Source: Dyella terrae | GTDB taxonomy: Bacteria; Pseudomonadota; Gammaproteobacteria; Xanthomonadales; Rhodanobacteraceae | Direction of reading: 5' to 3' | NCBI RefSeq assembly: GCF_004322705.1 | Contig: NZ_SIZZ01000001.1 | Location: forward strand, 1,612,001 to 1,676,000 | DNA: 64,000 bases | Part shown: positions 47,030-56,222 of the stretch, in pieces | Layout of the letters: each line of letters starts with the position of its first letter | Position numbering within the stretch: the first letter of the stretch is position 1 | Notes under the pieces: generated by a model | The model's database searches: none | The model's input: only the letters and a program-made list of their open reading frames with translations | Told to the model about the DNA's origin: nothing | Made by a program: the position numbers and the translations under genes

Positions 47030-49870
47030 ATGTTCGTTCCCGGTCAACGTTGGATCTCCACTGCCGAACCCGAACTGGGCCTCGGCACCGTGCTGCGCGT
47101 GGAAGGACGCGGCGTGCAGGTGCTGTTCGCCAAGGCCGGCGTGCTGCGTCCCTACGCTGTGGATTCCGCCCCGCTGGTCCGCGCGGAATTTCGCGCCGGG
47201 CAACGCGTGGCCGGCAAGGGCGTCGCCTTCCTGGTCGAGCGCGTCGAGATCAAGGATGACCTCTTGATCTACCGGGGCGAAGGCCGTGAGCTTCATGAAG
47301 GCCAGCTCGACGACGAGCAGAGCGTCAGCCAGGCCGACGACCGCCTGATCGGTGGCCGCACCGACCCGGTCGCCCACTTCGACCTGCGCGTGGAGGGCCT
47401 CAAGCGCCGCGCCGAAGCCCGCCGCTCCGCCGCATGGGGCCTCGGTGCCGCTCGCATCGGCCTGGTGCCGCACCAGCTGCGCGTGGCCGGCATTGCCGCC
47501 GCCCGCCGGCCACCCCGCGTGCTGCTCGCCGATGAAGTCGGCCTGGGCAAAACCATCGAAGCGGGCATGATCATGGCGCGCCAGATTGCTACCGGTCGCG
47601 CGCAGCGCGTGCTGGTGCTGGTGCCCGACACCCTGGTGTATCAGTGGTTCGTCGAGCTGCTCCGTCGCTTCAACCTCAGCTTCGCCATCTATGACGAAGA
47701 ACGCTGCGAGGCGCTGGAAGTTTCCGCCAATGGTGGCAACACCTTCGAGGACGAACAGCTCGTCATCGCGGATTTCACCTTCCTCGAGCAGAACCCCAAG
47801 CGCGCCGCCGAGCTGGTAGAGGCGCCGTGGGACCTCATGGTCGTGGACGAAGCCCACCACCTGGCCTGGACGCCGGAGGCGGCCAGTCCGCGCTATTCCC
47901 TCGTGGAACAGCTCGCTTCCGTGACGCCGGGCGTCGTGCTGCTGACCGCAACGCCGGAACAGCTGGGCCGCAGCGGCCACTTTGCCCGCCTGCGCCTGCT
48001 TGACCCGCAGCGCTACCACAACCTGGATACCTATCTCGCCGAATCGGACAGCTTCCAGCAGCTTTCGCGCATCACGGACCGCCTCCTGGACGGCGAAACG
48101 CTCGAAGCGGACCAACTCGCCGCCTTGCGCGATGCGTTTGCCGGCGACGGCGCCCTGGTGGCGCGCCTGGATAACACGACCAAGCCTGAGAATGCGCGCG
48201 AGCTGATTGCCGCGCTCATCGATCGCCACGGCACCGGACGCGCCATGTTCCGCAATCGCCGCGCCGGCATTGGCGGTTTTCCCAAGCGCGTACCGGTGTG
48301 GCACGTACTGGACGCCGACACGCTGGATGACAACAGTCGCCAGGCCTTGCTGGCCGAATTCCACGCCGATATCCAGCAGCCGTCGCCGTCGCTGGAGATC
48401 GACTACGCCAACGACCCGCGCCTCGAGGCCCTGGTCAAGCTGCTCGATGACCATCCGCAGGATAAATTCCTGCTGATCTGCCGCAGCCAGGCCAAGGTGC
48501 TCGCGCTCGAAGAAGCACTGCGCACCCGCAGTGGCGTCGGCGTAGCCCGTTTCCACGAAGGCCTTGGCATCGTGCAGCGTGATCGCAACGCCGCTTACTT
48601 CGCACAGCCGGACGGCGCACGCCTGTTGCTGTGCTCGGAAATCGGCTCGGAAGGACGCAACTTCCAGTTCGCGCATCGCCTGGTGCTGTGGGATCTCCCG
48701 CTGGATCCGGACCTGCTCGAACAGCGCATCGGCCGACTGGACCGCATTGGTCAGAAGCACGACATCAGCATCCATATCCTCGCCATGGCCGACAGCGCGC
48801 AGCACGTGCTCGCACGCTGGTATGACGAAGGCATCGACGCCTTCCGCCTCAGCCCCGCCGACGGCCGCGAACTGCTGCGCCGCTATGGCGAGCCGCTTGC
48901 ACGCCTCGCCGATGAGCACGCACGCGGCGACGACAACCGCGACCAGGAGCTCGACGTCCTGCTGGCCGAAACGCGCGCCAGCCACGAGGAAATGGCCGCG
49001 CTCATTCGCGAGGGTCGCGACCACCTGCTCGAACTCGCCGCCAGTCGCGACCTCCACGCCGACGACCTGCAGCAGGCGTTTGCGCGCGAAGAAGTCGATC
49101 CGGGTCGCGATGCCTTCGTGCAGCGCCTGCTTGAGCAATACGGCATCCACGCCGAAGAACTCGGCGGCAAGGTCATCCTGCTTGATCCGCAGTACCTTTC
49201 CACCGATGCGCTGCCCGGCTTCGCCGAAGGCCCGGTATCGGTGACGTTTGCGCGCGACGTGGCGTTGGCACGGGAAGAACTGCCCCTGCTGCGCCTTGAT
49301 CACCCCATGGTGCAGGCCGCCATGGACCTGGCGCTGTCGGGTGAGCACGGCAACGCCGCGTTCATGGTGGACGATGCGCTTCCGCCTCGCACCGCGTTGC
49401 TGCAGGCGGTCTTCCTGCTCGAGTGCGTCGCCGATCGCAAACTCGATGCCGAGCGATTCCTGCCGACGCTGCCGATCACCGTCACGATCGATACGCGCCT
49501 GGCAGAACGTGAAGACTTCCAGCCCAGCGACGGGTCATTGCGCAAGGCGGCGGATCGCAACATCGAAGTGGCGCGCTACCGCAAGTTCCTCGCCAAACTG
49601 GTGCCGCCGATGCTCGAGAAAGCGGAATCCGCCGCCGGTGAGCGTGCCAAAGGACATATCGTTGCCGCCACCGAAGAAGCCACCCAGATACTGGACGCCG
49701 AGCTTGCACGTCTGATCGCGCTGAAGATGGTGAATCCGGCCATCAGCGAAAATGAAATCGCCACCGTGGCGGATGAGCGCACGCAGTTGCTCACGGCCCT
49801 GCCGCAATCGCGTTTGCGACTGGATGCGGTGCGCTTCGTGGTGAGTGCGGATTTCCTGGCGCTGAGGTGA
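47030..49870 (+). CDS. rapA: RNA polymerase-associated ATPase RapA
   Basis: A 946-residue Swi2/Snf2-family ATPase that recycles stalled or post-termination RNA polymerase. The N-terminal Tudor-like domains span about 1-110. Walker A is DEVGLGKT (168-175) and the DEAH box is at 273-276. Motif VI is LEQRIGRLDRIGQ. The C-terminal RapA domain includes AREELPLLRLDHPMVQAAMDLAL. The start at 47030 gives MFVPGQRWISTAEPELGLGTV, the usual N-terminus. Length is as in E. coli (968). Confidence 0.97.
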   Translation: MFVPGQRWISTAEPELGLGTVLRVEGRGVQVLFAKAGVLRPYAVDSAPLVRAEFRAGQRVAGKGVAFLVERVEIKDDLLIYRGEGRELHEGQLDDEQSVSQADDRLIGGRTDPVAHFDLRVEGLKRRAEARRSAAWGLGAARIGLVPHQLRVAGIAAARRPPRVLLADEVGLGKTIEAGMIMARQIATGRAQRVLVLVPDTLVYQWFVELLRRFNLSFAIYDEERCEALEVSANGGNTFEDEQLVIADFTFLEQNPKRAAELVEAPWDLMVVDEAHHLAWTPEAASPRYSLVEQLASVTPGVVLLTATPEQLGRSGHFARLRLLDPQRYHNLDTYLAESDSFQQLSRITDRLLDGETLEADQLAALRDAFAGDGALVARLDNTTKPENARELIAALIDRHGTGRAMFRNRRAGIGGFPKRVPVWHVLDADTLDDNSRQALLAEFHADIQQPSPSLEIDYANDPRLEALVKLLDDHPQDKFLLICRSQAKVLALEEALRTRSGVGVARFHEGLGIVQRDRNAAYFAQPDGARLLLCSEIGSEGRNFQFAHRLVLWDLPLDPDLLEQRIGRLDRIGQKHDISIHILAMADSAQHVLARWYDEGIDAFRLSPADGRELLRRYGEPLARLADEHARGDDNRDQELDVLLAETRASHEEMAALIREGRDHLLELAASRDLHADDLQQAFAREEVDPGRDAFVQRLLEQYGIHAEELGGKVILLDPQYLSTDALPGFAEGPVSVTFARDVALAREELPLLRLDHPMVQAAMDLALSGEHGNAAFMVDDALPPRTALLQAVFLLECVADRKLDAERFLPTLPITVTIDTRLAEREDFQPSDGSLRKAADRNIEVARYRKFLAKLVPPMLEKAESAAGERAKGHIVAATEEATQILDAELARLIALKMVNPAISENEIATVADERTQLLTALPQSRLRLDAVRFVVSADFLALR

Positions 49871-49913
49871 CGGGCAAAACGCGTCCCCTGAACCGGCCTT
49901 CATTCCGGCTTGC

Positions 49914-49968
49914 GTGTACAGACTGAAGACCTGGCTGACAGGTGTGCCGGGCATGGTTTACACCGCTA
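49914..49968 (+). repeat. 55-base element, direct copy
   Basis: Begins GTGTACAGACTGAAGACC and ends GCATGGTTTACAC. It matches 2552-2606 in the same orientation and 50606-50660 in the opposite one. It might be the end of a decayed transposable element. Confidence 0.65.
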
Positions 49969-50022
49969 CCGCAGGGAGGAGACCTGGTTGGGTAGCGCAC
50001 CGACCAGCCTCGCGGCCCCTGG

Positions 50023-50042
50023 ATGCCGGCTTTCGCCGGCAT
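50023..50042. repeat. REP-like hairpin
   Basis: ATGCCGGC-TTTC-GCCGGCAT followed by GACGACGTGAGAG, identical in its core to 3071-3090. Confidence 0.8.
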
Positions 50043-50445
50043 GACGACGTGAGAGGGTGGGGCGACAACCGTGTGAGGTCGTCACTGGGTGCCTGCCTGC
50101 GCAGGCATGACGGTGTTTTTTGGATGTTCGGTGCAAACCGTGCGTGGTCACCCCTGGATTATTCGCTGCGCCCCCCCTTCCGGGCCGACCGCCGATCGTT
50201 CTGCGCCCCGCTTTCAGCGGTGGGGCGGATAGCCAACGGTCGGACGTTAGTTGGCCTCACCGGTGATCACTTGAGCCTGCGCGTCCCGTGAGACACGTCT
50301 CTAACGTGAGCGCGCACCCCGCTCTCAGGCCATTTTCTTTGGGTTACTTTTATTTTGGGCCTCGGCCGGCGGCAGCCAGGTCGAAACGCCCGCTGCGTAA
50401 GCGGCCCGGTCGCGGTAACACACAGATGAACGTGGCCGCCCCTGG

Positions 50446-50465
50446 ATGCCGGCTTTCGCCGGCAT
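50446..50465. repeat. REP-like hairpin
   Basis: ATGCCGGC-TTTC-GCCGGCAT followed by GACGACGTGAGAG. It is preceded by GCCCCTGG, as at 3071 and 50023. Confidence 0.8.
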
Positions 50466-50605
50466 GACGACGTGAGAGTGAGAGGCGACATCCGTGCGTG
50501 GTCGCCACGTGGCCATCCCGTTCCGGGACGTCAAGGATGGGCGTGTACGACCTGTACTCCCACCCTCACTGGATCGACGTCGCGGACTTACGTGATCCGG
50601 CGTAA

Positions 50606-50660
50606 ACGTGTCCACCATGTCCCGGCACGCCGGTTACCCAAGTCTCCGGTCTACACACAA
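50606..50660 (-). repeat. 55-base element, inverted copy
   Basis: On the minus strand it reads TGTGTAGACCGGAGACTTGG and ends GGACATGGTGGACAC, aligning with 49914-49968 over nearly its whole length with some substitutions. The pair frames 747 bases. Confidence 0.6.
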
Positions 50661-50684
50661 TCGCCGGAATGACGGCGATTTCAA

Positions 50685-52034
50685 TCAGGCAGGGACAACC
50701 TGCCCAGCCCGCCCCACCCCAAACACCTTCCACGCCACACTAAGCACCACCACCCACGTTGCACCCACATAAAGCGCCACGCGCGTATCCGGGCTGTACC
50801 CCAGCATCACCACGACAAATGCCAGGAACGCCAGGCAGACCACACTGCTGAGCGGCCAGAGGCGCAACGGAAACGCCGTGGCGCCATGCCGGCGGCGGAA
50901 GCTGAAGTGCGCGATCAACACCATCGCCCACGTCCACACCGTATTGAACGCCAGCACCGACATCATCATCGCGAAGATGCGCTCCGGCAGCAGGTAGTTG
51001 AGGATCACGCCCACGATCAGGCAGGCCAGCGTCACAAGGACCGCGCGCACCGGCACGCCGTGCTCCCCGACCTTGCCGAACACGGCCGGTGCCTGCCCCT
51101 TGCTGGCAAGGCTTTGCAACATGCGACTGCCGCTGAACGTCGTGCTGTTGAACCCTGAAAGCGCTGCCGTGATCACGACGAAGTTGATGACGCCTGCCGC
51201 TTCACGGATACCCAGGCGCGAGAACGTCGTAACAAAGGGACTCCCCTGCGTGCCGAGCTGGTTCCACGGATAGATCGCCATGATCACGAACAGGGCGCCA
51301 ACGTAGAAAATCAGGATGCGCCAGAGCACCGAGTTCACCGCACGCGGAATCGTGCGCTCCGGCTGCGTGGCTTCGCGCGCGGCCATGCCGATGGTTTCGA
51401 TGCCGCCGAAGGCAAAGACCACCACGGGTAATGACAGCACCATGCCAGTGATGCCGTTCGGGAACCACCCACCGTGCGACCACAGGTTGCTCAGTCCCAG
51501 CGGTTGCCCCGCATTACCCCAACCCATCCAGATCATGCCGGCGCCGCCAAGAATCATCAGCACCACGGTCACCACCTTGATCATGGTGAACCAGAATTCC
51601 ATCTCGCCGTAGACCTTCACCTCCATGAGGTTGAGCCCACCGATCATCACCACGCTGCCGAACACCCAGATCCATTGCGGCAACTCCGGGAACCATTGGC
51701 GCATGTAGATGCCCACGGCCGTGCTTTCGGCCATGCCTACGCCCACCATGAGCAACCAGTAATTCCAGCCGGTGAGATAACCGGCGAAATGCCCGAGGTA
51801 CTTGTGGGCGTAGGTGCTGAAGGAACCAGCCACCGGTTCGTGCACGGCCATCTCGCCCAGCGCGCGCATGATGATGAAGATCATCACGCCGCCGAACATG
51901 TAGGCGAAGAGCACGGAGGGACCGGCGAGGTTGATGGCGCTGGCCGAACCGAGGAACAGGCCGGCGCCGATCGCCATGCCCAACGCCATGAACGTGATAT
52001 GGCGGGGCTGGAGCTTGCGATGAAGATCAGTCAT
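50685..52034 (-). CDS. APC-superfamily amino acid permease
   Basis: A 449-residue inner-membrane transporter of the amino acid permease (AAT) family, close to ProY/HutT/AnsP types. Twelve helices are apparent. TM1 carries the substrate-binding GAGLFLGSASAINLAGPSVL (about 23-42), and FAFGGIETIGMAAREATQPERTIPRAVNSVLWRI is the conserved TM6-loop region. The substrate amino acid is not predictable. It is monocistronic, or pairs with the rhomboid gene 32 bases upstream on the same strand. Its 3' end abuts the repeat region. Confidence 0.92.
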   Translation of the reverse strand: MTDLHRKLQPRHITFMALGMAIGAGLFLGSASAINLAGPSVLFAYMFGGVMIFIIMRALGEMAVHEPVAGSFSTYAHKYLGHFAGYLTGWNYWLLMVGVGMAESTAVGIYMRQWFPELPQWIWVFGSVVMIGGLNLMEVKVYGEMEFWFTMIKVVTVVLMILGGAGMIWMGWGNAGQPLGLSNLWSHGGWFPNGITGMVLSLPVVVFAFGGIETIGMAAREATQPERTIPRAVNSVLWRILIFYVGALFVIMAIYPWNQLGTQGSPFVTTFSRLGIREAAGVINFVVITAALSGFNSTTFSGSRMLQSLASKGQAPAVFGKVGEHGVPVRAVLVTLACLIVGVILNYLLPERIFAMMMSVLAFNTVWTWAMVLIAHFSFRRRHGATAFPLRLWPLSSVVCLAFLAFVVVMLGYSPDTRVALYVGATWVVVLSVAWKVFGVGRAGQVVPA

Positions 52035-52065
52035 GGAAAGAAAGCAGAAGGCGTGGAAAGAGGTG

Positions 52066-52680
52066 TCAGCGCAAGAGCTGGCGCGACGGTTTGATGGGGA
52101 ACTTGCCGCGCCAGTACTGGATCAGCAGGAAGCCGCCGAGCATGCCACCGAGGTGCGCGAAATGCGCGACGCCGGGAGCCCAGCCGGTGACACCGGAGAA
52201 CAGTTCGATCAGGCCGTAACCGGTGACGAACAGCCACGCCGGGATGGGAATCGGAACAGGAAACAGGATGAGGCGCTCGCGCGGGTACATCATGCCAAAG
52301 GCGAGCAGCAGGCCGAAGACCGCGCCAGACGCACCGAGCGTAGGCGTCTGGAAATCCTGCTCGATATAGCGCAACACCAGAAGCTGGAGCACCGAGGCCA
52401 CGATGGCGCAGGTGAAATAGTAGATGGTGAAGTTCCGCGCCCCGAACAGCCGCTCGATCTGCCCACCGAACATGTACAGCGCGAACATATTGAAGAAGAT
52501 GTGCGGCAGGCCGCTGTGCATGAACGCGCTGGTGACAATCTGCCAGGGTTCGAAGGCGCCACTGCCAAGCGGCCACAGTGCAAACGGCGCCAGCATGGCT
52601 GGCTTCCACATCTGCAAGAGGTAGACGATCACATTGGCAATCAATAGGTTGCGCGTGACCGGAGCAAGATTTGTCGGCAT
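52066..52680 (-). CDS. Rhomboid family intramembrane serine protease
   Basis: A 204-residue six-helix rhomboid. The catalytic Ser118 is in GASGAVFG and His176 in AHLGGMLGG. The conserved HxxxN is HIFFNMF (60-66), and the E-R loop-1 motif appears as QIERLFG. It cleaves membrane proteins within the bilayer. The substrates are unknown. The start at 52680 is the family N-terminus. No extra domains are present. Confidence 0.93.
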   Translation of the reverse strand: MPTNLAPVTRNLLIANVIVYLLQMWKPAMLAPFALWPLGSGAFEPWQIVTSAFMHSGLPHIFFNMFALYMFGGQIERLFGARNFTIYYFTCAIVASVLQLLVLRYIEQDFQTPTLGASGAVFGLLLAFGMMYPRERLILFPVPIPIPAWLFVTGYGLIELFSGVTGWAPGVAHFAHLGGMLGGFLLIQYWRGKFPIKPSRQLLR

Positions 52681-52867
52681 AGGGCAGTCCAGCGGGGAAG
52701 GCCAAGCCTACCCCGTGTAAGTGATCGACGCATCCCGGCCGGGATGCACGCCCCGCCCAACCTGCGACAATCCGCCACATCGAGCCGGGAAGTCGCCTGA
52801 AGGCCGGCACGACGGGGATTTAGGGGGCATGGCTACCGCCAGCCGCAACGTCGATGCCACCCGAGGG

Positions 52868-52896
52868 TTGACACCGCGTTGACGCAATGCACAAAT
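52868..52896 (+). promoter_or_regulatory. Candidate sigma-70 promoter for the leader-receptor transcript
   Basis: A perfect -35 TTGACA (52868-52873), 17 bases, then a weak -10 ACAAAT (52891-52896). Predicted transcription starts near 52904, about 50 nt before the first leader peptide. Confidence 0.45.
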
Positions 52897-52955
52897 AGAC
52901 GTCCATTTGCACGCCAGCGCGTGCAGCGCATCTTCCACAGGACTCGACGTTTCCC

Positions 52956-53030
52956 GTGACCATCCAGGGTTTCCAGGCCAACGCACGCACCGCGCATCGC
53001 TTCCACGCGATGTGTTGTTGCTGTTGTTGA
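52956..53030 (+). CDS. Polycysteine leader peptide 1 (ends CCCCC)
   Basis: A 24-residue reading frame from GTG at 52956, ending HAMCCCCC and then TGA. The five Cys codons (TGT TGT TGC TGT TGT) stand immediately before the stop. An ATG at 53010 would give just MCCCCC. AGGA lies 13 bases upstream of the GTG, a long spacing. Five consecutive Cys codons are very unlikely by chance and fit a translational attenuator that stalls when Cys-tRNA is scarce. Sensing of cysteine by such leaders is established for polycysteine uORFs in mycobacteria. The role here is inferred. Confidence 0.6.
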   Translation: MTIQGFQANARTAHRFHAMCCCCC

Positions 53031-53103
53031 TCATCGCCTGACGAAACCCCTGGGGCGCCCGCCCCGCACTCAGCCGCCTCAGCGGCCCGCTGCCGGATCA
53101 CGT

Positions 53104-53193
53104 ATGTCGCTTCGCCTGTCTTCCTTCGCACGCCACACCGCCATGACCGTTCGTAACGGCTCGTGTTGTTGTCGCCTGTGTTGTCGCGGCTGA
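53104..53193 (+). CDS. Cysteine-rich leader peptide 2 (ends CCCRLCCRG)
   Basis: A 29-residue reading frame from ATG at 53104: Arg/Ser-rich start (MSLRLSSFARHTAM), then NGSCCCRLCCRG and TGA. Five Cys codons fall in the last ten. It lies 73 bases after leader 1 and 119 bases before the receptor ATG, on the same strand. The ribosome site is weak (CGGA). The repeat of the same feature in a different frame and sequence strengthens the case that both are functional cysteine sensors for the downstream receptor. Confidence 0.65.
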   Translation: MSLRLSSFARHTAMTVRNGSCCCRLCCRG

Positions 53194-53312
53194 CCCAGCC
53201 CACGTCTTTCGCCGTTCCCCACGGCCATTCCCGGCAGCTCCCCCGCTGCATCACTCACGCTCCGACCTGACCCCGCTCCGGGGCAACGAGCGCACCCATA
53301 ACAAGGCAATCC

Positions 53313-56060
53313 ATGTTCAAGCCAAGCCTGCTCCCGCTGGCCATCGCTGCGTCGTTGGCCGCTTCCCCGTTGTTTGCGCAGGACAATACCGATAGCACCC
53401 CCAAACAGCTCGAAGCCGTCACCGTTACCGGCTCGCGCATTCCACGCGTTGATCTTGAAGGTCCTTCGCCCGTCGTGACGCTCAGCGCGCAGGACATCCA
53501 GGCGCGAGGTTTCCGCAGCGTCTACGATGCCCTCAATTCGCTCACCCAAAACACGGGCATGACGCAGGGCGAAGACTTCGGCAACACGTTCACGCCTGCC
53601 GCTAACACCATCAACCTGCGCGGCCTGGGCCCAAACCACACGCTCGTGCTCGTCAACGGGCGACGCGTGGCCGACTATCCCGTCGCCTATGACGGCTCGG
53701 TCAACTTCGTCAATCTGTCGAACATTCCTGCCGTGATGATCGAGCGAATTGAAGTGCTCTCGGGCGGCGCGTCGTCCGTGTACGGATCCGATGCCATTGC
53801 CGGCGTCGTCAACATCATCCTCAAGAAGAAAGCCGAAGGCGTGGACGTGTCGTTGCGTGCCGGAAGCACGCAAGGGGGCGGCGGAAGCAACCAGCGCCTG
53901 CAGATCGGCGGCGGGCACAGCTGGGGCAAGCTCGATGCGGTATTCGGAGTCGAAGTGACCCATCGCGAACCCATTTGGGGTACGGATCGTCGCTTCATGG
54001 ATTCGCTTTCGCGCGATCCCAGCCTCAACGGCCAACCCACCCTTCCCATAGCCGTCTTCTATCGACGCAACATGCAGACCGGCCAGTACATCGACCCGGG
54101 CGCTGGCACGTGCGAAAACCTCAGCTCGCTCTATGGCGGCACGGTTCGCCGCGCCTACAACCCGCGCCTTGGCTACTACTGCGGCAGCGATCGCGCGCCA
54201 CCGACGTTCTGGACGGTGCAGACCAGGCAGCGCAACGTCAATGCCTACACCGGCCTGCATTACGCGCTGAACGACACGACCGAACTGTTCGGCGATTTCA
54301 TGCTCGGTGTCGACAAGATCGACAACACCACGCGTGCACCGAGCTGGACGTCGCTCGCCGCCAACAACAGCTACTTCATCAACAGCGCCACGGGCACGCC
54401 GGAGCGTTGGTATCGACGTTTCTCGCCTGAAGAAATTGGCGGTCGCACGCAGGCGGGCACGCACTTCTTCGAGCGCGCGTGGAACGCCACGCTGGGCGTG
54501 CGCGGCAGTGTCGGCGATGGCTGGAACTACGAAGCGGCATACAACCGTTCTGAGTACGACAACACCACCACCCGCCGCGCTTTCCTTGCCGGGCTGGATG
54601 ACTATTTCCTCGGCCCGCAAACGGGTACGCAGGGCGGCATCCCGGTGTACTCGCCCAACGCAGCCAGCCTGTATGACCCACTGACGCCTTCGTCGTGGCA
54701 GCAGTTGACTGACACGTACTCGAGCAAAAACAGCGCCTGGGTGCAGACCTTCAGCCTGAGCGTGAACCAGGGCGACCTGTTCAACCTGCCGGGTGGATCG
54801 GCCGGTTTCGCCGGCGTCGTCGAAGCGGGTAGCCAGGGCTATCGCAACACGCCGGATGCCCGCCTCGCGCAAGGCGTGTTCTGGAACAACAACGGCAGCC
54901 TTCCCTCCAGCGGCACGCGTGACCGATACGCCATCGGCGCCGAGCTGAGCCTTCCCCTGCAGGACAGGCTCATCGCCACGCTCGCGGCGCGTTACGACGA
55001 CTATCGCTACGCCGGTCGCAGCGACCACAAGGCCACGTGGAGCGCGGGCCTCGAGTACCGTCCGTTCGATTCGCTGCTTCTGCGCGGCAATTACGCCACC
55101 AGTTTCCGCGCGCCGGACATGAACTACATCTTTGCCAGCGCGACCCATGGCTACATTCCCGGCCTGACCGATGACTACCGGTGCCGCGTTGCCGGCCAGC
55201 CATTCGGCAGCTGCGATTTCGCCAACGAGAGCATCAACTACACCAGCTACGGCAGCAACAAGCTGAAAGCCGAGAACGGCCGCTCGTACAGCTATGGCCT
55301 GGTGTGGTCGCCAAGCCAGCAGCTCGATGTGTCGGTCGACTATTACAACGTGCGCATCGACAACGAGGTGACCAACCTCAGCGCCGATGGCGTGCTTCGC
55401 GATGAAGCCGATTGCCGCCTGGGCCAGACGCAAACCGGCCTCCCCGTCGACATCACGTCGGCCCAGTGCCAGGCCACGCTGGCGCGCGTGCAACGCAATG
55501 CACCGGACGCGGTGGATCCCCTGACGGCGACGCGCATCTTCGTCAATCCGATCAACGCGGCAAGCGAGCGCACCAGCGGCATCGACGCCAGTGGCAACTA
55601 TCGCTGGACGACGATGGACGCGGGTAACTTCGCCGTCCGTGCGAACTACACGCTTGTCCTGACCCACACTTATCAGCAGTTTCCCGGCGGCGTCGTTCTG
55701 GACCTTCGCAATGGCGCGGGCGAAAGCGATTCGGGCAGCACCTTCGAATGGCGCAGCAAATTCAACGCGAGCGTGACCTGGCAATACAAGGCGTTCACGA
55801 CCACGTTGTATGGCATTCGCTACGGCAGCCTCATGAACGCCGACCAGAGCGGTCGCATTGGCCCGTACTTCCGCTACAACGCCAGCGTGGCGTGGCAGAT
55901 GAACGACCGCACGAGCATCGCGCTTACCGTGAACAACCTGCTGAACAAAGCGCCGCCAGCGGACAAGACCGGTAGCGGATGGCCGTTCTACCCGGTTGGA
56001 AATTACGATCCGTACGGTCGCCAATGGTGGATCGAAGCGAGTTATCACTTCGGAAAGTAA
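53313..56060 (+). CDS. TonB-dependent receptor
   Basis: A 915-residue outer-membrane receptor. The signal peptide ends ASPLFA-QD (about 22). The N-terminal TonB-box/plug entry is QLEAVTVTGSRIPRVDLEG, followed by plug motifs INLRGLGPNHTLVLVNGRRVADYP and VLSGGASSVYGSDAIAGVVNIIL. The barrel ends with WWIEASYHFGK. The -VTVTGSRI- type is common in the large receptor sets of xanthomonads, which import peptides, sugars or nucleotides rather than siderophores. Tandem polycysteine leaders upstream suggest control by cysteine supply, so a sulfur-containing peptide or thiol is a reasonable but unproven substrate. The M28-like lipoprotein gene follows 162 bases downstream. Confidence 0.92.
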   Translation: MFKPSLLPLAIAASLAASPLFAQDNTDSTPKQLEAVTVTGSRIPRVDLEGPSPVVTLSAQDIQARGFRSVYDALNSLTQNTGMTQGEDFGNTFTPAANTINLRGLGPNHTLVLVNGRRVADYPVAYDGSVNFVNLSNIPAVMIERIEVLSGGASSVYGSDAIAGVVNIILKKKAEGVDVSLRAGSTQGGGGSNQRLQIGGGHSWGKLDAVFGVEVTHREPIWGTDRRFMDSLSRDPSLNGQPTLPIAVFYRRNMQTGQYIDPGAGTCENLSSLYGGTVRRAYNPRLGYYCGSDRAPPTFWTVQTRQRNVNAYTGLHYALNDTTELFGDFMLGVDKIDNTTRAPSWTSLAANNSYFINSATGTPERWYRRFSPEEIGGRTQAGTHFFERAWNATLGVRGSVGDGWNYEAAYNRSEYDNTTTRRAFLAGLDDYFLGPQTGTQGGIPVYSPNAASLYDPLTPSSWQQLTDTYSSKNSAWVQTFSLSVNQGDLFNLPGGSAGFAGVVEAGSQGYRNTPDARLAQGVFWNNNGSLPSSGTRDRYAIGAELSLPLQDRLIATLAARYDDYRYAGRSDHKATWSAGLEYRPFDSLLLRGNYATSFRAPDMNYIFASATHGYIPGLTDDYRCRVAGQPFGSCDFANESINYTSYGSNKLKAENGRSYSYGLVWSPSQQLDVSVDYYNVRIDNEVTNLSADGVLRDEADCRLGQTQTGLPVDITSAQCQATLARVQRNAPDAVDPLTATRIFVNPINAASERTSGIDASGNYRWTTMDAGNFAVRANYTLVLTHTYQQFPGGVVLDLRNGAGESDSGSTFEWRSKFNASVTWQYKAFTTTLYGIRYGSLMNADQSGRIGPYFRYNASVAWQMNDRTSIALTVNNLLNKAPPADKTGSGWPFYPVGNYDPYGRQWWIEASYHFGK

Positions 56061-56222
56061 GGGCATTGTCAGCCAACGTGCATAGATTTATATGCGCGTT
56101 GGCTGGCTTCGCCGCCCTGATCGACATCAAGAATCCGAGCGATTTTTTCGCAGAATCTTGCGCGTTTTCAGCGACTTCCAGCAACGCTACAGTGTACCCA
56201 TGGTTGTTGACTGGAACAGGGA

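Larger units (their letters stand above)
49871..50684. repeat. Repeat-rich intergenic region, composite repeat copy B
   Basis: About 814 bases without a gene. In order it holds a 55-base element (49914-49968), hairpins at 50023 and 50090, the block at 50216-50360 (ending TTTTCTTTGGGTTACTTTTA), a hairpin at 50446, and an inverted copy of the 55-base element at 50606-50660. The same order of parts occurs at 2552-3165, apart from the final inverted copy. Confidence 0.85.
52681..53312. other. Long regulatory leader upstream of the TonB receptor
   Basis: About 630 bases between the divergent rhomboid gene and the receptor. It holds a candidate promoter (52868), two short cysteine-rich reading frames (52956-53030 and 53104-53193) and GC-rich stem-loops between them (around 53049-53064 and 53085-53100). 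Minus-strand frames here are shadows. Confidence 0.6.

Noticed and set aside
53079-56066. A 995-residue minus-strand frame
   Set aside because: Antisense shadow of the TonB receptor.
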